Assembly (NCBI GenBank): GCA_951812925.1
Contig: OX638371.1
Coordinates: forward strand, 32,462,101 to 32,526,100
Direction: 5' to 3'
DNA: 64,000 bases
DNA from: Calliopum simillimum
Lineage: Eukaryota > Arthropoda > Insecta > Diptera > Lauxaniidae
Shown: in pieces, positions 1 to 10,589 of the stretch
Layout: each line of letters opens with the position of its first letter
Numbering within the stretch: position 1 is the stretch's first letter
Notes under the pieces: model-generated
Database searches by the model: none
Told to the model about the DNA's origin: nothing
Seen by the model: only the letters and a program-made list of their open reading frames with translations
Position numbers and translations under genes: made by a program

Positions 1-216
1 AGAGATCACTTTAAAAAAAATCTCCGGCTTTAGAGCTGTAGACTGACTGTGACTGACAAGAAAACTTTATTAAGATTATATTTGCTACAAAAAAAAAATT
101 TTTTTTTGTCAAATACAAAAAACACAAAGAAAATTTTAATCAACAAAATTGTGTGAAACGTAATTAAGAGGGAAAAAAAGGATTTCCAATAAGACCGCAG
201 CTGTCAATTGATACAG

Positions 217-280
217 GTAAGTAAATATTTAAGACCTATAGCTATTATATACCTAAAAAGACCTCAATTTTTATCTTTAG
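217..280 (+). other. Candidate short intron (GTAAGT...CTTTAG)
   Basis: The bases run ACAG|GTAAGTAAAT at the left and TTTATCTTTAG|ATGCTG at the right, giving a 64-base segment with a consensus donor, a pyrimidine-rich acceptor and a size typical of short fly introns. The exon it would join to is not recognised, so this is a splice-signal call only. Confidence 0.3.
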
Positions 281-529
281 ATGCTGCAGCCTTCACGCTT
301 TTTTAATACCAACGCAGAAAACAGTTACCATGGACAAAAGGTTACCGTCAAGTTCACCAAGTTCGCAAGAAGCATTTATTTTTGTGGCAGCAAGTGTGCA
401 CGTATTTTTATTGAAAATGACTTAAGTCGGATGAATGAGTTCTTATATAGTAAGATAAAGTACATAAAGCTCATGAATAAATTATTTAAAAAATTAAAAA
501 AATTTATGAATTTCGTTCTTAGATTTTAA
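281..529 (+). CDS. Unrecognised 82-codon ORF after a candidate acceptor
   Basis: An ATG sits directly after the candidate acceptor at 280 and opens an 82-codon frame. The product is basic, with Lys-rich and aromatic stretches toward the end (KLFKKLKKFMNFVLRF), and its last third is built from the AT-rich repeats that continue downstream. I recognise no domain. It could be the start of a second exon, a fragment of a TE, or chance. Confidence 0.15.
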   Translation: MLQPSRFFNTNAENSYHGQKVTVKFTKFARSIYFCGSKCARIFIENDLSRMNEFLYSKIKYIKLMNKLFKKLKKFMNFVLRF

Positions 530-770
530 GTACAAGTTTTTACATTTTGAAAATGATTCATAAGCGTGCGTATGCGTTCATTATTTTTTTTTTTTTTTTG
601 ATAAAAAAAGTTTATGAATTTTATTGTTAGATTTTCAGAAAAAATTTTTACGTCTTAAAATTTATGAATTTCGTTCATAAATTTTTAGAAACACTATGTA
701 CTTACGTTTGAACAATAATTCACAAAGGTACGTATGCGTTTATATATATATGAATGAAAATACTTATGGA
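470..770 (+). repeat. Degenerate short repeats around TTTATGAATTT
   Basis: TTTATGAATTTCGTTC or close variants recur near 502, 613 and 661, and CGTRCGTATGCGTT recurs near 567 and 731. The copies are diverged and spaced unevenly, as in an old tandem array. No coding sense is seen. Confidence 0.4.
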
Positions 771-994
771 CAATGAATGCTGTTCTCGGCTCAAATTCGA
801 TAAATTTTATTGTAAGAATAATAAGTTTTTCATAAATATTATGCCCTTTTTTTTTGTGTGTAGGTATAGTATTTTCAATAATAAATTAAAAATTTTGGTT
901 TAAAAAAAAAAGTTCATTTTATTCTATGCTAAATATCCCAGAAAAAAATATTTTACAAAATCTTAACAAAACATCATTTTTTTTAAAGCCGTTT

Positions 995-1217
995 TAAACG
1001 TTTAATTTCTTCAGAGAAATTTTTTGCTAATTGGCAAAGGTTAATTATAAAATAAAATAAATAAATAATAAATTGGAAATGGTTCATTTAATAAAAAGTA
1101 TAGGAAAAATGTAAAAAAGACTTCCGTCATTTACGAAATCAAAATCAAAATGATTTGAATTTTTAAGAAATTAACAAAAATTTTCATCAAAAATTTCTCT
1201 GAAGAAATTGAACGTAA
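995..1217. repeat. Small inverted repeat (arms about 27 bp)
   Basis: TTCAATTTCTTCAGAGAAATTT read on the minus strand of 1191-1217 is matched on the plus strand at 995-1022, with about 170 bases of AT-rich spacer. It adjoins the rearranged 5' edge of the gypsy fragment and may belong to the same rearrangement. Confidence 0.45.
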
Positions 1218-1218
1218 A

Positions 1219-1268
1219 TACTTTGGTGCCAGTTTTGCGGTAAAATTGTCGATCGCTTTCGACAAGTG
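1219..1268 (-). repeat. Inverted copy of an integrase segment (pairs with 1453-1502)
   Basis: The roughly 50 bases starting TACTTTGGTGCCAGTTTTGC are, but for two or three mismatches, the reverse complement of 1453-1502 inside the integrase coding region (residues SKAIDNFTAKLAPK). This marks the point where the upstream part of the gypsy element is lost; the fragment begins with a fold-back of its own sequence. Confidence 0.75.
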
Positions 1269-1270
1269 AA

Positions 1271-1640
1271 GTTACCGCAGGCACGGGAACAGCGAACCAA
1301 GGGCCGAAGGAACGGGCGACCAGACTGCGTGAGGTGTTCGAGCTCGTCAAACATCATCTAGCTCAAGCGGCGCAGAACCAGACGCGACACTATAATCTTA
1401 GAAGACTGCCGTGGAAGCCGAAAATCGGAGATCAAGTCCTAGTGTGGCAACATCACTTGTCAAAAGCGATCGACAATTTTACCGCAAAACTGGCACCAAA
1501 GTATGATGGTCCCTACCAGATTGTGGGATTCGTATCGCCAGTAATCGTTAAACTTACACGCGAAGGGGAACGGGGTGTTCGTAGGGCTCACCTTAGTGAA
1601 ATTAAAGTATATCACGACCACCACGTAGAGTGTCGTGAAG
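1271..1640 (+). pseudogene. Ty3/gypsy integrase C-terminal region (5' truncated)
   Basis: The frame is open from about 1271. It reads GPKERATRLREVFELV, then QTRHYNLRRLPWKPKIGDQV and KLAPKYDGPYQIVGFVSPVI, ending near RRAHLSEIKVY. This is the integrase tail of Ty3/gypsy retrotransposons: a basic YNLRRR-W stretch followed by the chromatin-binding-like GPY(F) segment. The zinc-binding and DDE core parts and everything upstream are absent; the left edge is an inverted copy of part of this same segment. The frame does not stop after the GPY segment but continues for about 90 codons into the kinase-like domain described next. Exact family within Ty3/gypsy is not determined. Confidence 0.85.
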
Positions 1641-1789
1641 TAGGTAACAATGCTCAGGAACTAATCAGTCTTTCCTTTCTCGTCACAGATAAAACATTTC
1701 GCAACATTCAACAAGCAAACCGTTTTTTTAAAACGACGGCGTATGTGCGGCCAGTACCCTTCATTCAACGCCCCAGCTTAGGCAAGAAG

Positions 1790-3151
1790 ATGGAGGCACA
1801 AGCTAAAGAAGCCGGAGAATGCGTGACCACTGCCTATTTCCGAAAAAGCCGATTTCTGGGTGCGGGGGCATTCGGAAAGGTGTTTGAGGTAACCAAGATT
1901 TTGGGCATCACTATGCATTAAAGGTGATGGATAAAAGCGAAGTCCTAGCACCACACCTAAGTCCGGAAGCGGCAATGGCGGAACGAAGAGTCTTGGAGAT
2001 GGTAAAGTCGGGGCCATTCCTGGCTAGAATGTACTATGCCTTTCAGGATGAAAAACAACTAAGCCTAGTATTCGAGTACGCTAGAGGCGGAGATCTCTTC
2101 GGCCATTTAAACGATGCCGGGAAGTTCCCCGAGGACCAAGTGGCGTTTTATGTCGCAGAGACCATATTGGCGCTCCAATTCATGCACCGGCAGAACATCG
2201 TGCACCGGGATGTAAAGGCGGAGAATATTCTCATAGATGGAGAGGGTCATGTGGTTTTGACGGACTTCGGGTTGTCCCAAATCTTCCCACCGGGCACGCG
2301 GCCCAGAACACCAGAATATTTGGCGCCCGAAATTCGGAAGATACGGCCACGCGGATATGGCCTCGCAGTAGATTGGTGGGCTTTAGGCATTCTGACCTAC
2401 GAGATGTTGGCAGGATCTCTTCCTTACACCGCCACAAGTGGGAGTGGAAAGGCGCATTGAAAGACTGATCGACACAGCCATACAAAAGAGTCGCTCGTTT
2501 TTGCTACAACTCCTAACGGTCGATCCGGCGAAGCGGCTAGGCAGTGAAGACTGCGGTGCTTCCGTCAGTCAACATCCCTTCTTGGCAGATATCAACTGGA
2601 TTGACCTTGTAAACCGGCGATTGAAGGCACCATACATACCTGCCAACGAAGCAGGACGGCAATCATCAGTGACAAACGAAGAATCGACCGATGACGACTC
2701 CGCCCCGATACACCATGTGATGATACCAAGGTACAGCTACGTTACTCGGCGCCAGTAGAAAAGAACGGTGATATATATAAGTGATAGCGAAGATGACGCC
2801 GACACGGCTGAATTTCCAGGAGTAAGTGGCCAGCGAACTCCGACGACATCCTTACTACAACCACAAGAGCTGACCGGGGATCAGGAACAGCCTCAAATGT
2901 TTCCATTACCACGACACAGCCAGACAATGCCATCCAAGCCGAGCGCTACACTAACAGAGATAACATCAGACCAGCGATCACCGATGCCCTGCGCGGAGCC
3001 AGTACCACAGAGCCCGGCAATGCCATCGGATTCGAGCGTGCTGACACCCCCAGAACAGGCCCTAGAGTCCAGAGAGGCACCAAATCTGCCCATTCCAATG
3101 CTCGAGGCCACGGTCGATGACGACCTATCAGGTTGGGAAGGACTCGCATAA
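1790..3151 (+). pseudogene. AGC-type protein kinase domain fused in frame to gypsy integrase
   Basis: Glycine loop GAGAFGKVFEV is in the integrase frame (about 1858-1890). YALKVMDK with the ATP-binding Lys follows one frame over, then ERRVLEMVKSGPFLARMYYA, catalytic HRD in IVHRDVKAEN (HRD codons at 2203-2211), DFG (2263-2271), APE (2323-2331) and DWWALGILTYEML. After a second frame change near 2430-2440 come DPAKRLGSE, HPFLADINW and RRLKAPYIP, the C-lobe end and start of the AGC tail. The set resembles S6K/RSK/MSK/JIL-1 kinases. The activation segment is about five residues shorter than usual and lacks the TFCGT phospho-site. An in-frame TAG lies at 2756-2758; the same frame then continues to TAA at 3149-3151 as an acidic, Pro/Ser-rich tail (SDSEDDADTAEF). 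Two frameshifts and one stop make it a pseudogene as it stands. It occupies the place between integrase and 3' LTR where env lies in other elements. Confidence 0.85.
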
Positions 3152-3525
3152 TTCACCCAAGACGAAGTTGAACAAATTCAAAGGTTTATTTCTGGGTTCA
3201 CGAAGCGGCACCGCAAACATCTAAGAATGATCACCGTGATCAACAGAAAAAGTTGAGAATAAAGACATGGGTCAACGGTAGAGTCGTAGTGACGCGACTC
3301 TGAGTGCATCGCCAAATTCGACAATCAAAAGAGTTCGCGAGAAGCGATGCCACCAAAATCGAAACTTGTGTCGAAAAGCCAGGCTAATTCCACCACAAAA
3401 CAACAACAACAGGGTGCACAATAGAAAGATCACCATTGTTCACAGCATCAACAACACCTGCAGTATGCACGACATCAGCACGACAAGCACGACGAAGGAT
3501 ACACGCTCCGGCGGTAAGGGGGAAA
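3152..3525 (+). other. Gypsy element 3' untranslated region
   Basis: No open frame of note. The stretch is richer in GC and CA than its surroundings, with a CAACAACAACA run near 3402, and leads into a polypurine tract. It reads as the non-coding segment between the last ORF and the 3' LTR. Confidence 0.5.
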
Positions 3526-3535
3526 TGTGAGGAAG
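3526..3535 (+). promoter_or_regulatory. Polypurine tract of the gypsy element
   Basis: AAGGGGGAAA lies directly before TGTGAGGAAG, which has the TG start of an LTR. In retrotransposons this tract primes plus-strand DNA synthesis. Confidence 0.6.
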
Positions 3536-3785
3536 TAAGTCGCCAACCCCTCATTAACGTCCACATCACGTGTGGAACCTGAAATTTTTCCGGGTAGTTT
3601 TTTTTATTATTCATAAATATATGTAGGTTTTAGTAAACAAAGTTATTTAAGTTAGGCGCGATGGATTTGTGTGCAACGCAACATCGGGCAACCAAAGATC
3701 GTTCGTGCAAACACGGCATAAGCAGATAGCACTGCTGCACTAGCGAACGCACTCACGACCAACGTACTATGCGCCTAATTACCGC
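3536..3785 (+). repeat. Putative gypsy 3' LTR
   Basis: It starts TGTGAGGAAGTAAGTCGCC right after the polypurine tract. There is no second LTR in the window to compare it with, so the right edge, set where a LINE fragment begins, is uncertain. The sequence has a different composition from its flanks, in keeping with a unit of its own. Confidence 0.5.
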
Positions 3786-3789
3786 ATGT

Positions 3790-4790
3790 TTCGTGCGCTA
3801 TCTGGTTTTACTCAAAGAACATTACTTACTGCTCTTAATGATGTCTTTTTAAGTGGTCAGGTTAAGGATTCTTGGAGAATTATTAAGATTGTGACAGTCC
3901 TTAGAAGAATTATAGAAATTTTCGGCCCATATCCCTAATTTCTGATTTCTTAAGTCCATCAATTTAATGATTAAAAACCGTTTAACCAAATGTATAAATG
4001 AGATAAATTTTCTTCCAAATAGGTGTTATGCCTATAGGAAAGGAAAGTCGGCTTCAATGTGCCTAAATGAGATTTTACATAGAATTGCGGTTCTTAAAAA
4101 TAGAAATTTTAAAGTTATTGGTCTTTTCTTAGACCTAATGTCTGATGTTAAATACACACTTTATATGATATTTTCACTAATTGTCGAATCGCTGACGCTT
4201 ACAAAAATTGGATCTTCGATTTTTTGGTTAAAAGAATACTTACGCTCGGAGTCGGTTGAGGTCAATAATGGACTTCCTAAGGGAAGTTGACTATCACTAA
4301 TACTTTTTAATATCTATACGAAAGATCTTCATAAGAATGAAGATGGAAATACTGAAGTTTATCAATTTGCTGATGTCTTCCTTATTTTATCCTATAATAA
4401 GGATTTTGATGAAGCTGTCAATAATCTAAACTATAAAGTTAATCAATTATCAAGGCTTTGTGAGCCATTAAACTTATCATTTAATGTTGAAACAACAAAG
4501 TCAATTTATTTTGCCAAGGGAAATCGTAAAATAGTCAGCATTTGGATAAACAATGCTTTGATTCAACAGGTTAATAAAATGAAGTTTCTTGGTAGAATAA
4601 TAAATTCATCACTTACTGTAGGTGAGCACTATGACAATGTTATAGAGGAGACATCCACGAGCACCAATCTTCTTAAATGCTTAACCACTGTTCAACGGCA
4701 AAAAATTTTCTGAGTTCAGACCATGAAATTATTATTCCTTGCTATTGACATAATAGAACTGCATTTACAAAATTTCTCCATCACGTCTCA
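3790..4790 (+). pseudogene. LINE (non-LTR) reverse transcriptase fragment
   Basis: Translated pieces in order: MFRALSGFTQRTLLTALNDV, KDSWRIIKIV, then MIKNRLTKCINEINFLPNRC, AYRKGKSASMCLNEILHRI, VIGLFLDLMSDV, VNNGLPKGS, LFNIYTKDLH, VYQFADVFLI, NLSFNVETTKS and NKMKFLGRIIN. This is the fingers-to-thumb order of a non-LTR reverse transcriptase, with the LDL...D and FAD (normally YADD) motifs decayed. Several stops and frame changes are present and both ends are missing. Clade not determined. Confidence 0.75.
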
Positions 4791-5392
4791 ATTTTCAGAT
4801 AAATTGACAAATCCAAAATCACGACTTACAACCGCGCTCAAATAAATTAAAAACTTTGTATCCGTCAGAATTACAAAAAAAAAAATGTGAAACGATTCAG
4901 AAAATAGCAATAATTTCAAATCTGAAAAAAATTTTGAAATCGGTCCGGCAGTTTTTTTTTTGTATGCCCTGAAAAAACCAAAAACCAACCATCTTTAATT
5001 ACATAAATCTTGCCTAAATCAATACAAAATTAAAAAAAACTCTTCACGAGCTTGTGCGCCATTATTTTAACTTTATTTTGATACCAAAAACTTGAGGATT
5101 GGAACATGAATAACCAACTTATTTCCTTTTGAACAAAAAATTTACATACAGAAAGACATACAAAAGCCATTGAATTTTTGTATCAAAACCACATGGAAAT
5201 AAAAGTACTTGTATGACTTCCTGTATGTACTTTTTTGTTTAATGTTATTGTTCTTGTGTTATTTTTGTGAGTGTCAAATGTGCTTCGCGCCAGGGGTACA
5301 TTTGACAAAATGTCTTTATTTTTATTAAATTAAAAAAAGGAATCCTAATGCAGTTTTTCTTAATTTTTTTTCTTGGTTATAATCTTAAATAA
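4791..5392. other. No gene seen; small inverted repeat near 5147-5228
   Basis: AT-rich. TACATACAGAAAG at 5150 is answered by CTTCCTGTATGTA near 5217, a possible short palindromic element. Otherwise nothing is supported. Confidence 0.4.
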
Positions 5393-7146
5393 CACTAGTT
5401 TACAAATGATTAAAATTTTTTTTCCCAGCGAATGCCGTTACTCATTTTATATGGAAAATGGGCTGCTGATTCCGAAAATCGCATTTTTTTTTTTTTTTTA
5501 TTTCGTGTCGTTTTCGAGATATCGGTCATTTTCGGTTTTTGGACCAAAAAAAAAAGATAGTTCCACTTAAATACAAATATCTCAAGAACCAATGTTTGTA
5601 TTCAAACAAATAATATGTCATATTAAAGGTAATTAAATTACCTACAAATGATACTCACGCCACTTCTTGGCTCGTTTGTTAGTTTCGATGAAATAAATTG
5701 ATTTCTGAAAAAAAGAGAATATTTTTCCGAAAAAATTACAAAAATGTCTAAATCAACTGCAGATTTTTACAAGAAAAAAAAATTTTAAAAATCATTTTGT
5801 ATTTTTATATCATAGTCTATAAATTTGTTAGGCAAATAAAATACTATTTAAGAAAATCGTTGGAAAGATGCAAAAGTTGTATACAATTCATTGATAAGTT
5901 ACCAAAATGCGTTTTTCCCTATTTTTCCGTTTTTTTGTAATAAACTGTTCGAAAATTTGAAACTTTTTGTAAAAGAAATTAGAAAATCCAAAAAATTCTT
6001 AAAGAAGGCATTAAAAGGAAATACCCGTGCTTCGCCGTTTTTCTCTAGCACGTCAGATTTTTTTTTAATCGATTTTTGAAGTTTTTTAATCCACTGTACA
6101 TGAAAAAACAGAAATAACGCATTCTTGTGTTAAATCGATGAATTTAACTATATGATCCTTACATCTGAGGTGTATCATGTCTTCAGCAAACTTATGCAGG
6201 ATACTACGCGGAATATTTTTGTAGACAATTTTAACCCTCTCAAACCCCCACATGTAGGTCAAAATGACCTTCATGTGGGGGTCAAAATGACCCACATGTG
6301 AGGGTTTTAGAGGGTTAAAATTGTCTACAAAAATATTCCTCGCAGTATCCTGCATAAGTTTACTGAACTCATAATACACCCCAGATGTAAGGATCATATA
6401 GTTAAATTCATCGATTTAACACAAGAATGCGTTATTTCTGTTTTTTCATGTACAGTGGATTAAAAAACTTCAAAAATCGATTAAAAAAAAATCTGACGTG
6501 CTAGAGAAAAACGGCGAGGCACGGGTATTTCCTTTTAATGCCTTCTTTAAGAATTTTTTGGATTTTCTAATTTCTTTTACAAAAAGTTTCAAATTTTCGA
6601 ACAGTTTATTACAAAAAAACGGAAAAATAGGGAAAAACGCATTTTGGTAACTTATCAATGAATTGTATACAACTTTTGCATTTTTCCATCGATTTTCTTA
6701 AATGATATCTTATTTTCTTCACAAATGTATAGTCTATGATACAAAAAAAAAAAATATTATAAAAAAGTTATGTCTTCTTGTATAAATTTGAAGTTGAATT
6801 TGATTTTTTCTTAATTTTTTCGAAAAAAAAAATTTTTTTTTTTTAGAAATCAATTTATTTCACCGAAACTAACGAACCAACCAAAAAGTGAAGTGGATAT
6901 CATTTGTAGGTAATTAAGTTACCTTTAATATGACATATTATTTGTTTAAATAAAAACATTGGTATTTGAGATATTTGTATTTTAATGGAACTATCTTTTT
7001 TTTTTTGGTCCAAAAACCGAAAATGACCGATATCTCGAAAACGACACAAAATAAAAAAAAAAAAATGCGATTTTCGGAATCAGCAGCCCATTTTCCATAT
7101 AAAATGAGTAACGGCATTCGCTGGGAATTTTGGCTGTAAACTAGTG
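5393..7146. mobile_element. Long palindrome (fold-back element), arms about 875 bp
   Basis: CACTAGTTTACA at 5393 and TGTAAACTAGTG at 7135-7146 are the outer ends; the two halves are near-perfect reverse complements meeting near 6269, so there is almost no spacer. The centre holds CCCACATGTGAGGGTT-type sequence and the motif GGTCAAAATGACC. A 62-codon frame in the left arm (5891-6079) recurs identically on the minus strand (6470-6658), which shows that the arms are homogenised, not that the frame is a gene. No transposase is present. A diverged relative lies at 37558-38823. Confidence 0.85.
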
Positions 7147-7309
7147 TAATCAATGTTTCAAAAACCGTAAGTGTCAAATGTGCCATAGTTTCCCCTATGT
7201 CAAAAAAAAAAAAAATATTTTCTCAACGAGCTGAGTTACACATTATAAACGCATTTGTAATTTCTAGTAAGTTATTTAGCTTAGACTAAATTTCAAGTTC
7301 GGCATCTGG

Positions 7310-7448
7310 GTAGAACGTAGCCAGGATTTTGCTTTGTGGGGTTTTAATATAATTAACATGCAAAAATCAATATTATTTTATTTATCACATTATTTGTGAT
7401 GTTTTGGGGGGGTTGAACCCCCAGAACCCTCCCCTAGCTGCGTCCTTG
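7310..7448. mobile_element. Small hAT-like non-autonomous element with 8-bp duplication
   Basis: GCATCTGG occurs at 7302-7309 and again at 7449-7456. Between them are 139 bases whose ends are imperfect inverted repeats (GTAGAACGTAGCCAGG versus CTAGCTGCGTCCTTG). The GGGGGG...CCCCC-rich 3' part is typical of hAT-derived miniature elements. Inferred from ends and duplication only. Confidence 0.5.
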
Positions 7449-7456
7449 GCATCTGG

Positions 7457-8661
7457 AATGTATGTATACCTTAAAAATAACAAAACGCATTACTCAAATT
7501 CAAAATTCTTTTCGGGATATGCATTTGAAGTGCAATAAAAATAAAGATTTTAATTTTTTTTTAATTTAGCTTTTTTTTTGTCGTCTAGTTTCAATGATTT
7601 TGATTTTGAATTGTTTTAAAACGTCTTTAGTTAAAATTCAATAGAATTAAATATTCACTGCCACTTTTTTATAAGGTCCAGTTTAAAAATCACCTGTTCA
7701 ATCTTTTAACTTTAATTCTAACTTATGAAATTATAAGGAAAACGTAAAATCCACATTACGCTGACATTGCCACAAAGAAGATGAAGATATAAATTCCACC
7801 TGCAACATTTTAAGACCTCAATAATCCTATCAGCATATTTTTTTTGTATGCGCTACATAGCCTAAGCTGAAAAGCAAAAAACAAAACCGTGATCCCTACT
7901 CCATCTGTGCATGTGTGTGTGTGATTATGTATGTGAAATTTTTGGGCCGCAAAGTCATGCAGTTGCACCTGTAACCATCAAATTAACATCGTGTTCTTGG
8001 CAGCCACTGCAATCAAATCGAGAGACTTGAAAATCATCTCGATACGCTTTAATTTGAAGTTTGAATTTGGAAGATTTTTTTTTTTGTTTTATGTATGTAC
8101 CTGGGACAGGCAGGCATCTGAAGATAACACTCGTCACTTGTTAAAATTCACCACGATACAAGAACAAAATTTATACATCAAAATTTAATATAAACTTAAT
8201 TAGGTGCCTTTTTACGCTCTTTCGCCGTAATTTGATGTTCATTACAAAAGCAAAAGAAACATAGAATTTTAATTACCTGTTTTATTCAGTTTTATTCACA
8301 CTTTTATTCTCAGGTTTCAATGCCTTCTTCGCTCGGTCGTCTTTTAATGACGTTTCATTTAATTATGAAACATGAAAAAATTATTAGGGTAGCTCATTAT
8401 GAAGGTTGTACTTTTGATGGCCAGTCTTCGTATTTGTACCACAATGCGTTTTTTGTTAGCATTAAAGTCACATAAAACCAAAAAATTTAAAAACGCGTAT
8501 CTTTAAAGTAAAAGACTGATAACTGAAAATACCTTGTAATAAAAACCTAAAAATTTATCAACTTTTAAATAACGCAGTAAACTGGGTAAAATTAATTACT
8601 CATACTGTAAAATTTCATAGAAAGCATTAAAACAGATTAGGAGAAAAAAAAATCCTATAGA
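7457..8661. other. No gene seen
   Basis: AT-rich sequence without a recognisable gene. A 52-codon frame from the ATG at 8321 (ending TAA near 8477) has no recognisable content. Confidence 0.4.
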
Positions 8662-8875
8662 TTAAGTTATGCGTAACTGACCTTCGTTCCTATGAGAATC
8701 AAATATGAACGCAATGGATTGACGGTGATAATACCCGGTGTAATCGTACAGAGGGCAGCAATGCAAAGCATGCTTCCAGTTCCCAACAGGAGTTCCACAC
8801 GCACAACTCTCACTGTTTTCCGAAATTAGACTTATTCCACTTTCAAATAAACTCATTCAAAAGTTAAAAGATATA
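8662..8875 (-). pseudogene. LINE ORF2 C-terminal Cys/His motif fragment
   Basis: The minus strand encodes SESCACGTPVGNWKHALHCC followed by PLYD. A CxCG...W.H.L..CPLYD arrangement near the C-terminus is characteristic of R1/LOA-type LINE proteins after RNase H. A sister fragment with the same motif order lies at 14713-14830. Only this tail is present. Confidence 0.55.
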
Positions 8876-9590
8876 TTTGCCGTAATTTTAAAAATATATC
8901 GTAATTTTTTGGCCAGATTCACGAAATTGCAAATTTTACAGTTTTGGACTAATGTTGTTTCTTGTAAAAAATAATTCAATAAAGTTATGCCAGAAGTATG
9001 AAAGCAATGTCTGATGTGGCTTGGAAGCAAATACAAAGTTTAAAACACGTAAACTCATAATATATATAAGATTAAATTTTGAATTGAACTTTTAGTCATA
9101 TATTCGCAAAGATCGATTTTCATATAAATCCATCAATGCATTTTCTAACACATAATTATGACAAATTATGTACGGAACGAATTAAAAACAAGACTAAAGT
9201 AACATATTTTTCGTCTTTCGCCACAAAGACTCATTAGACTATTTTTGTTGTAATTATAATTATTTTTATTTTACTAAATTAATTATAATTGAAAAATTGC
9301 AAGTTCAAAAACTTTGTGTTTGATCTGGGACGGAGTTGAGCCGAAGACGTCACGGTTGGTACAACTCTCAAGCGCAGTGCCAGTCGCTAGACCACTGCAC
9401 CATCCATGGCCCTCTTACGAAGCCGACTTATCGCCAGTTTTGTTTGTGAGTTAATACGTCGATCTTTGCAAATATATGACTAAAAGTTCAAATAAAAATT
9501 TAATTTTCAATGTATACATCACACCTGTCTTTTGAAAAAATTAAAAAAATCCTTAGAGCACTTCGAAAACGATCGGCTAACGAACAATTT
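8876..9590. other. No gene seen; one tRNA-like segment inside
   Basis: AT-rich spacer between the LINE tail and a GC-richer block. A and B box-like sequences near 9330-9412 are listed separately. Confidence 0.4.
9333..9412 (-). repeat. tRNA-like segment, possible SINE head
   Basis: Read on the minus strand it starts GGATGGTGCAGTGGTCTAGC, which fits a tRNA 5' stem plus an A box, and ends with ACTCCGTCC, whose CCGTCC pairs with GGATGG. The T-arm is poorly formed, so a functional tRNA is unlikely; a decayed tRNA or a tRNA-derived SINE head fits better. Confidence 0.3.
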
Positions 9591-10165
9591 CCATGTTGCT
9601 TTAGTCTGTGACGATCAGTTTCTTCTCGGACCTAGGTCAAGCCGTCGGTGTCCAGGATTCGATACAAAATTTCACTGATTTCACAGACAAAGGAAAAACT
9701 TAAATTTTTAATCACTTTATAATTCTTTTATTTCACTAAATGATGGCCAAACAGAAAGAGCATATATAATAAAATATAAAATAAAATGTTAATAAATTAG
9801 TTAATTAAATTTAAGTCCGTCCGCGTGGGAGAAGCCTGTAACCATCACTTTTCCCACCAGTCCGTTATGTCCGTCCGTTTGGGTCTACCTCGTGTCTAAG
9901 TCCCGTTCGTCCGTAAGGAAGCCGCTTGGTTCCAACACTTCTTCCTTGGTCTTAGTCATAGTCCTGTCCGTTTAATGAGTACGGTATAATTTTAATGTAG
10001 TCCCTGTGGTCGGCCTCCGTCGTTCACAATATTAAATAACCTTAGGATTGCGGAGCAATTCTTAGAACACGTCTTACCTAAATGATGGCCAAACAGAAAG
10101 AGAATTAGTCGATGCCGGAACCACCACCATTACGGCCATTCGACATCAACTCAACTCCCATAAGT
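9591..10165. repeat. GC-richer block with GTCCGT motifs and a 23-bp direct repeat
   Basis: GTCCGT recurs many times between 9814 and 9990. A 23-base sequence containing ATGATGGCCAAACAGAAAG is found at 9738-9760 and 10080-10102. This could be remnants of an LTR element, but no protein match is visible. Confidence 0.35.
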
Positions 10166-10182
10166 GATTCTGTCATTTCCAC

Positions 10183-10329
10183 CAGCTGATCTTGGATCTA
10201 TTTTTCAAAATATCTGTGAATTTTTCAAAGGAAAAAACTATTTCACCAGAAGATGAAAAGGAACTACTACAGAGATTGACAAGAGAATTAGTGCCAGATG
10301 GAATTTGGTATTTTAAAAATTGCAGATAT
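10183..10329 (+). CDS. Exon-like open segment, product unknown
   Basis: CATTTCCACCAG resembles an acceptor just before 10183, and GTAAGT at 10330 resembles a donor. The open frame between reads LILDLFFKISVNFSKEKT and then PEDEKELLQRLTRELVPDG, a plausible protein-like composition, but I do not recognise it. It could be a single exon of a host gene or a TE piece. Confidence 0.25.
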
Positions 10330-10589
10330 GTAAGTCATTATACGTATCACTGTTCCACAATTTCCTTTCCGAAAATTTAGAAATTCCCCTTAAATTATTA
10401 ACAAAACGCCAAGCCTTTTTGTATTAGGTTCAGTATTAAGCAAACCTATGGATTTATTAAAACTATTTTGCTGTTTTCAAATTCTCCCCTGCATTAAATG
10501 CCAACTGAATGTTGACAGGTGTAGGGAATTTATCACATTTTTTACGTGCAGCATTTTGTAGTCTAAATTATCTAGATAAATCATCATTC

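Noticed and set aside
2893..3156. Minus-strand ORFs opposite the kinase tail
   Set aside because: Shadow frames of the GC-richer tail; the plus-strand reading continues the kinase frame.
5891..6079. 62-codon ORF with an identical copy at 6470-6658 on the minus strand
   Set aside because: The identity follows from the palindrome; the frame has no motif and lies in AT-rich arm sequence.
9591..10165. LTR of a gypsy element
   Set aside because: GTCCGT-rich and partly repeated, but without TG...CA ends, polypurine tract or primer site that I could support.
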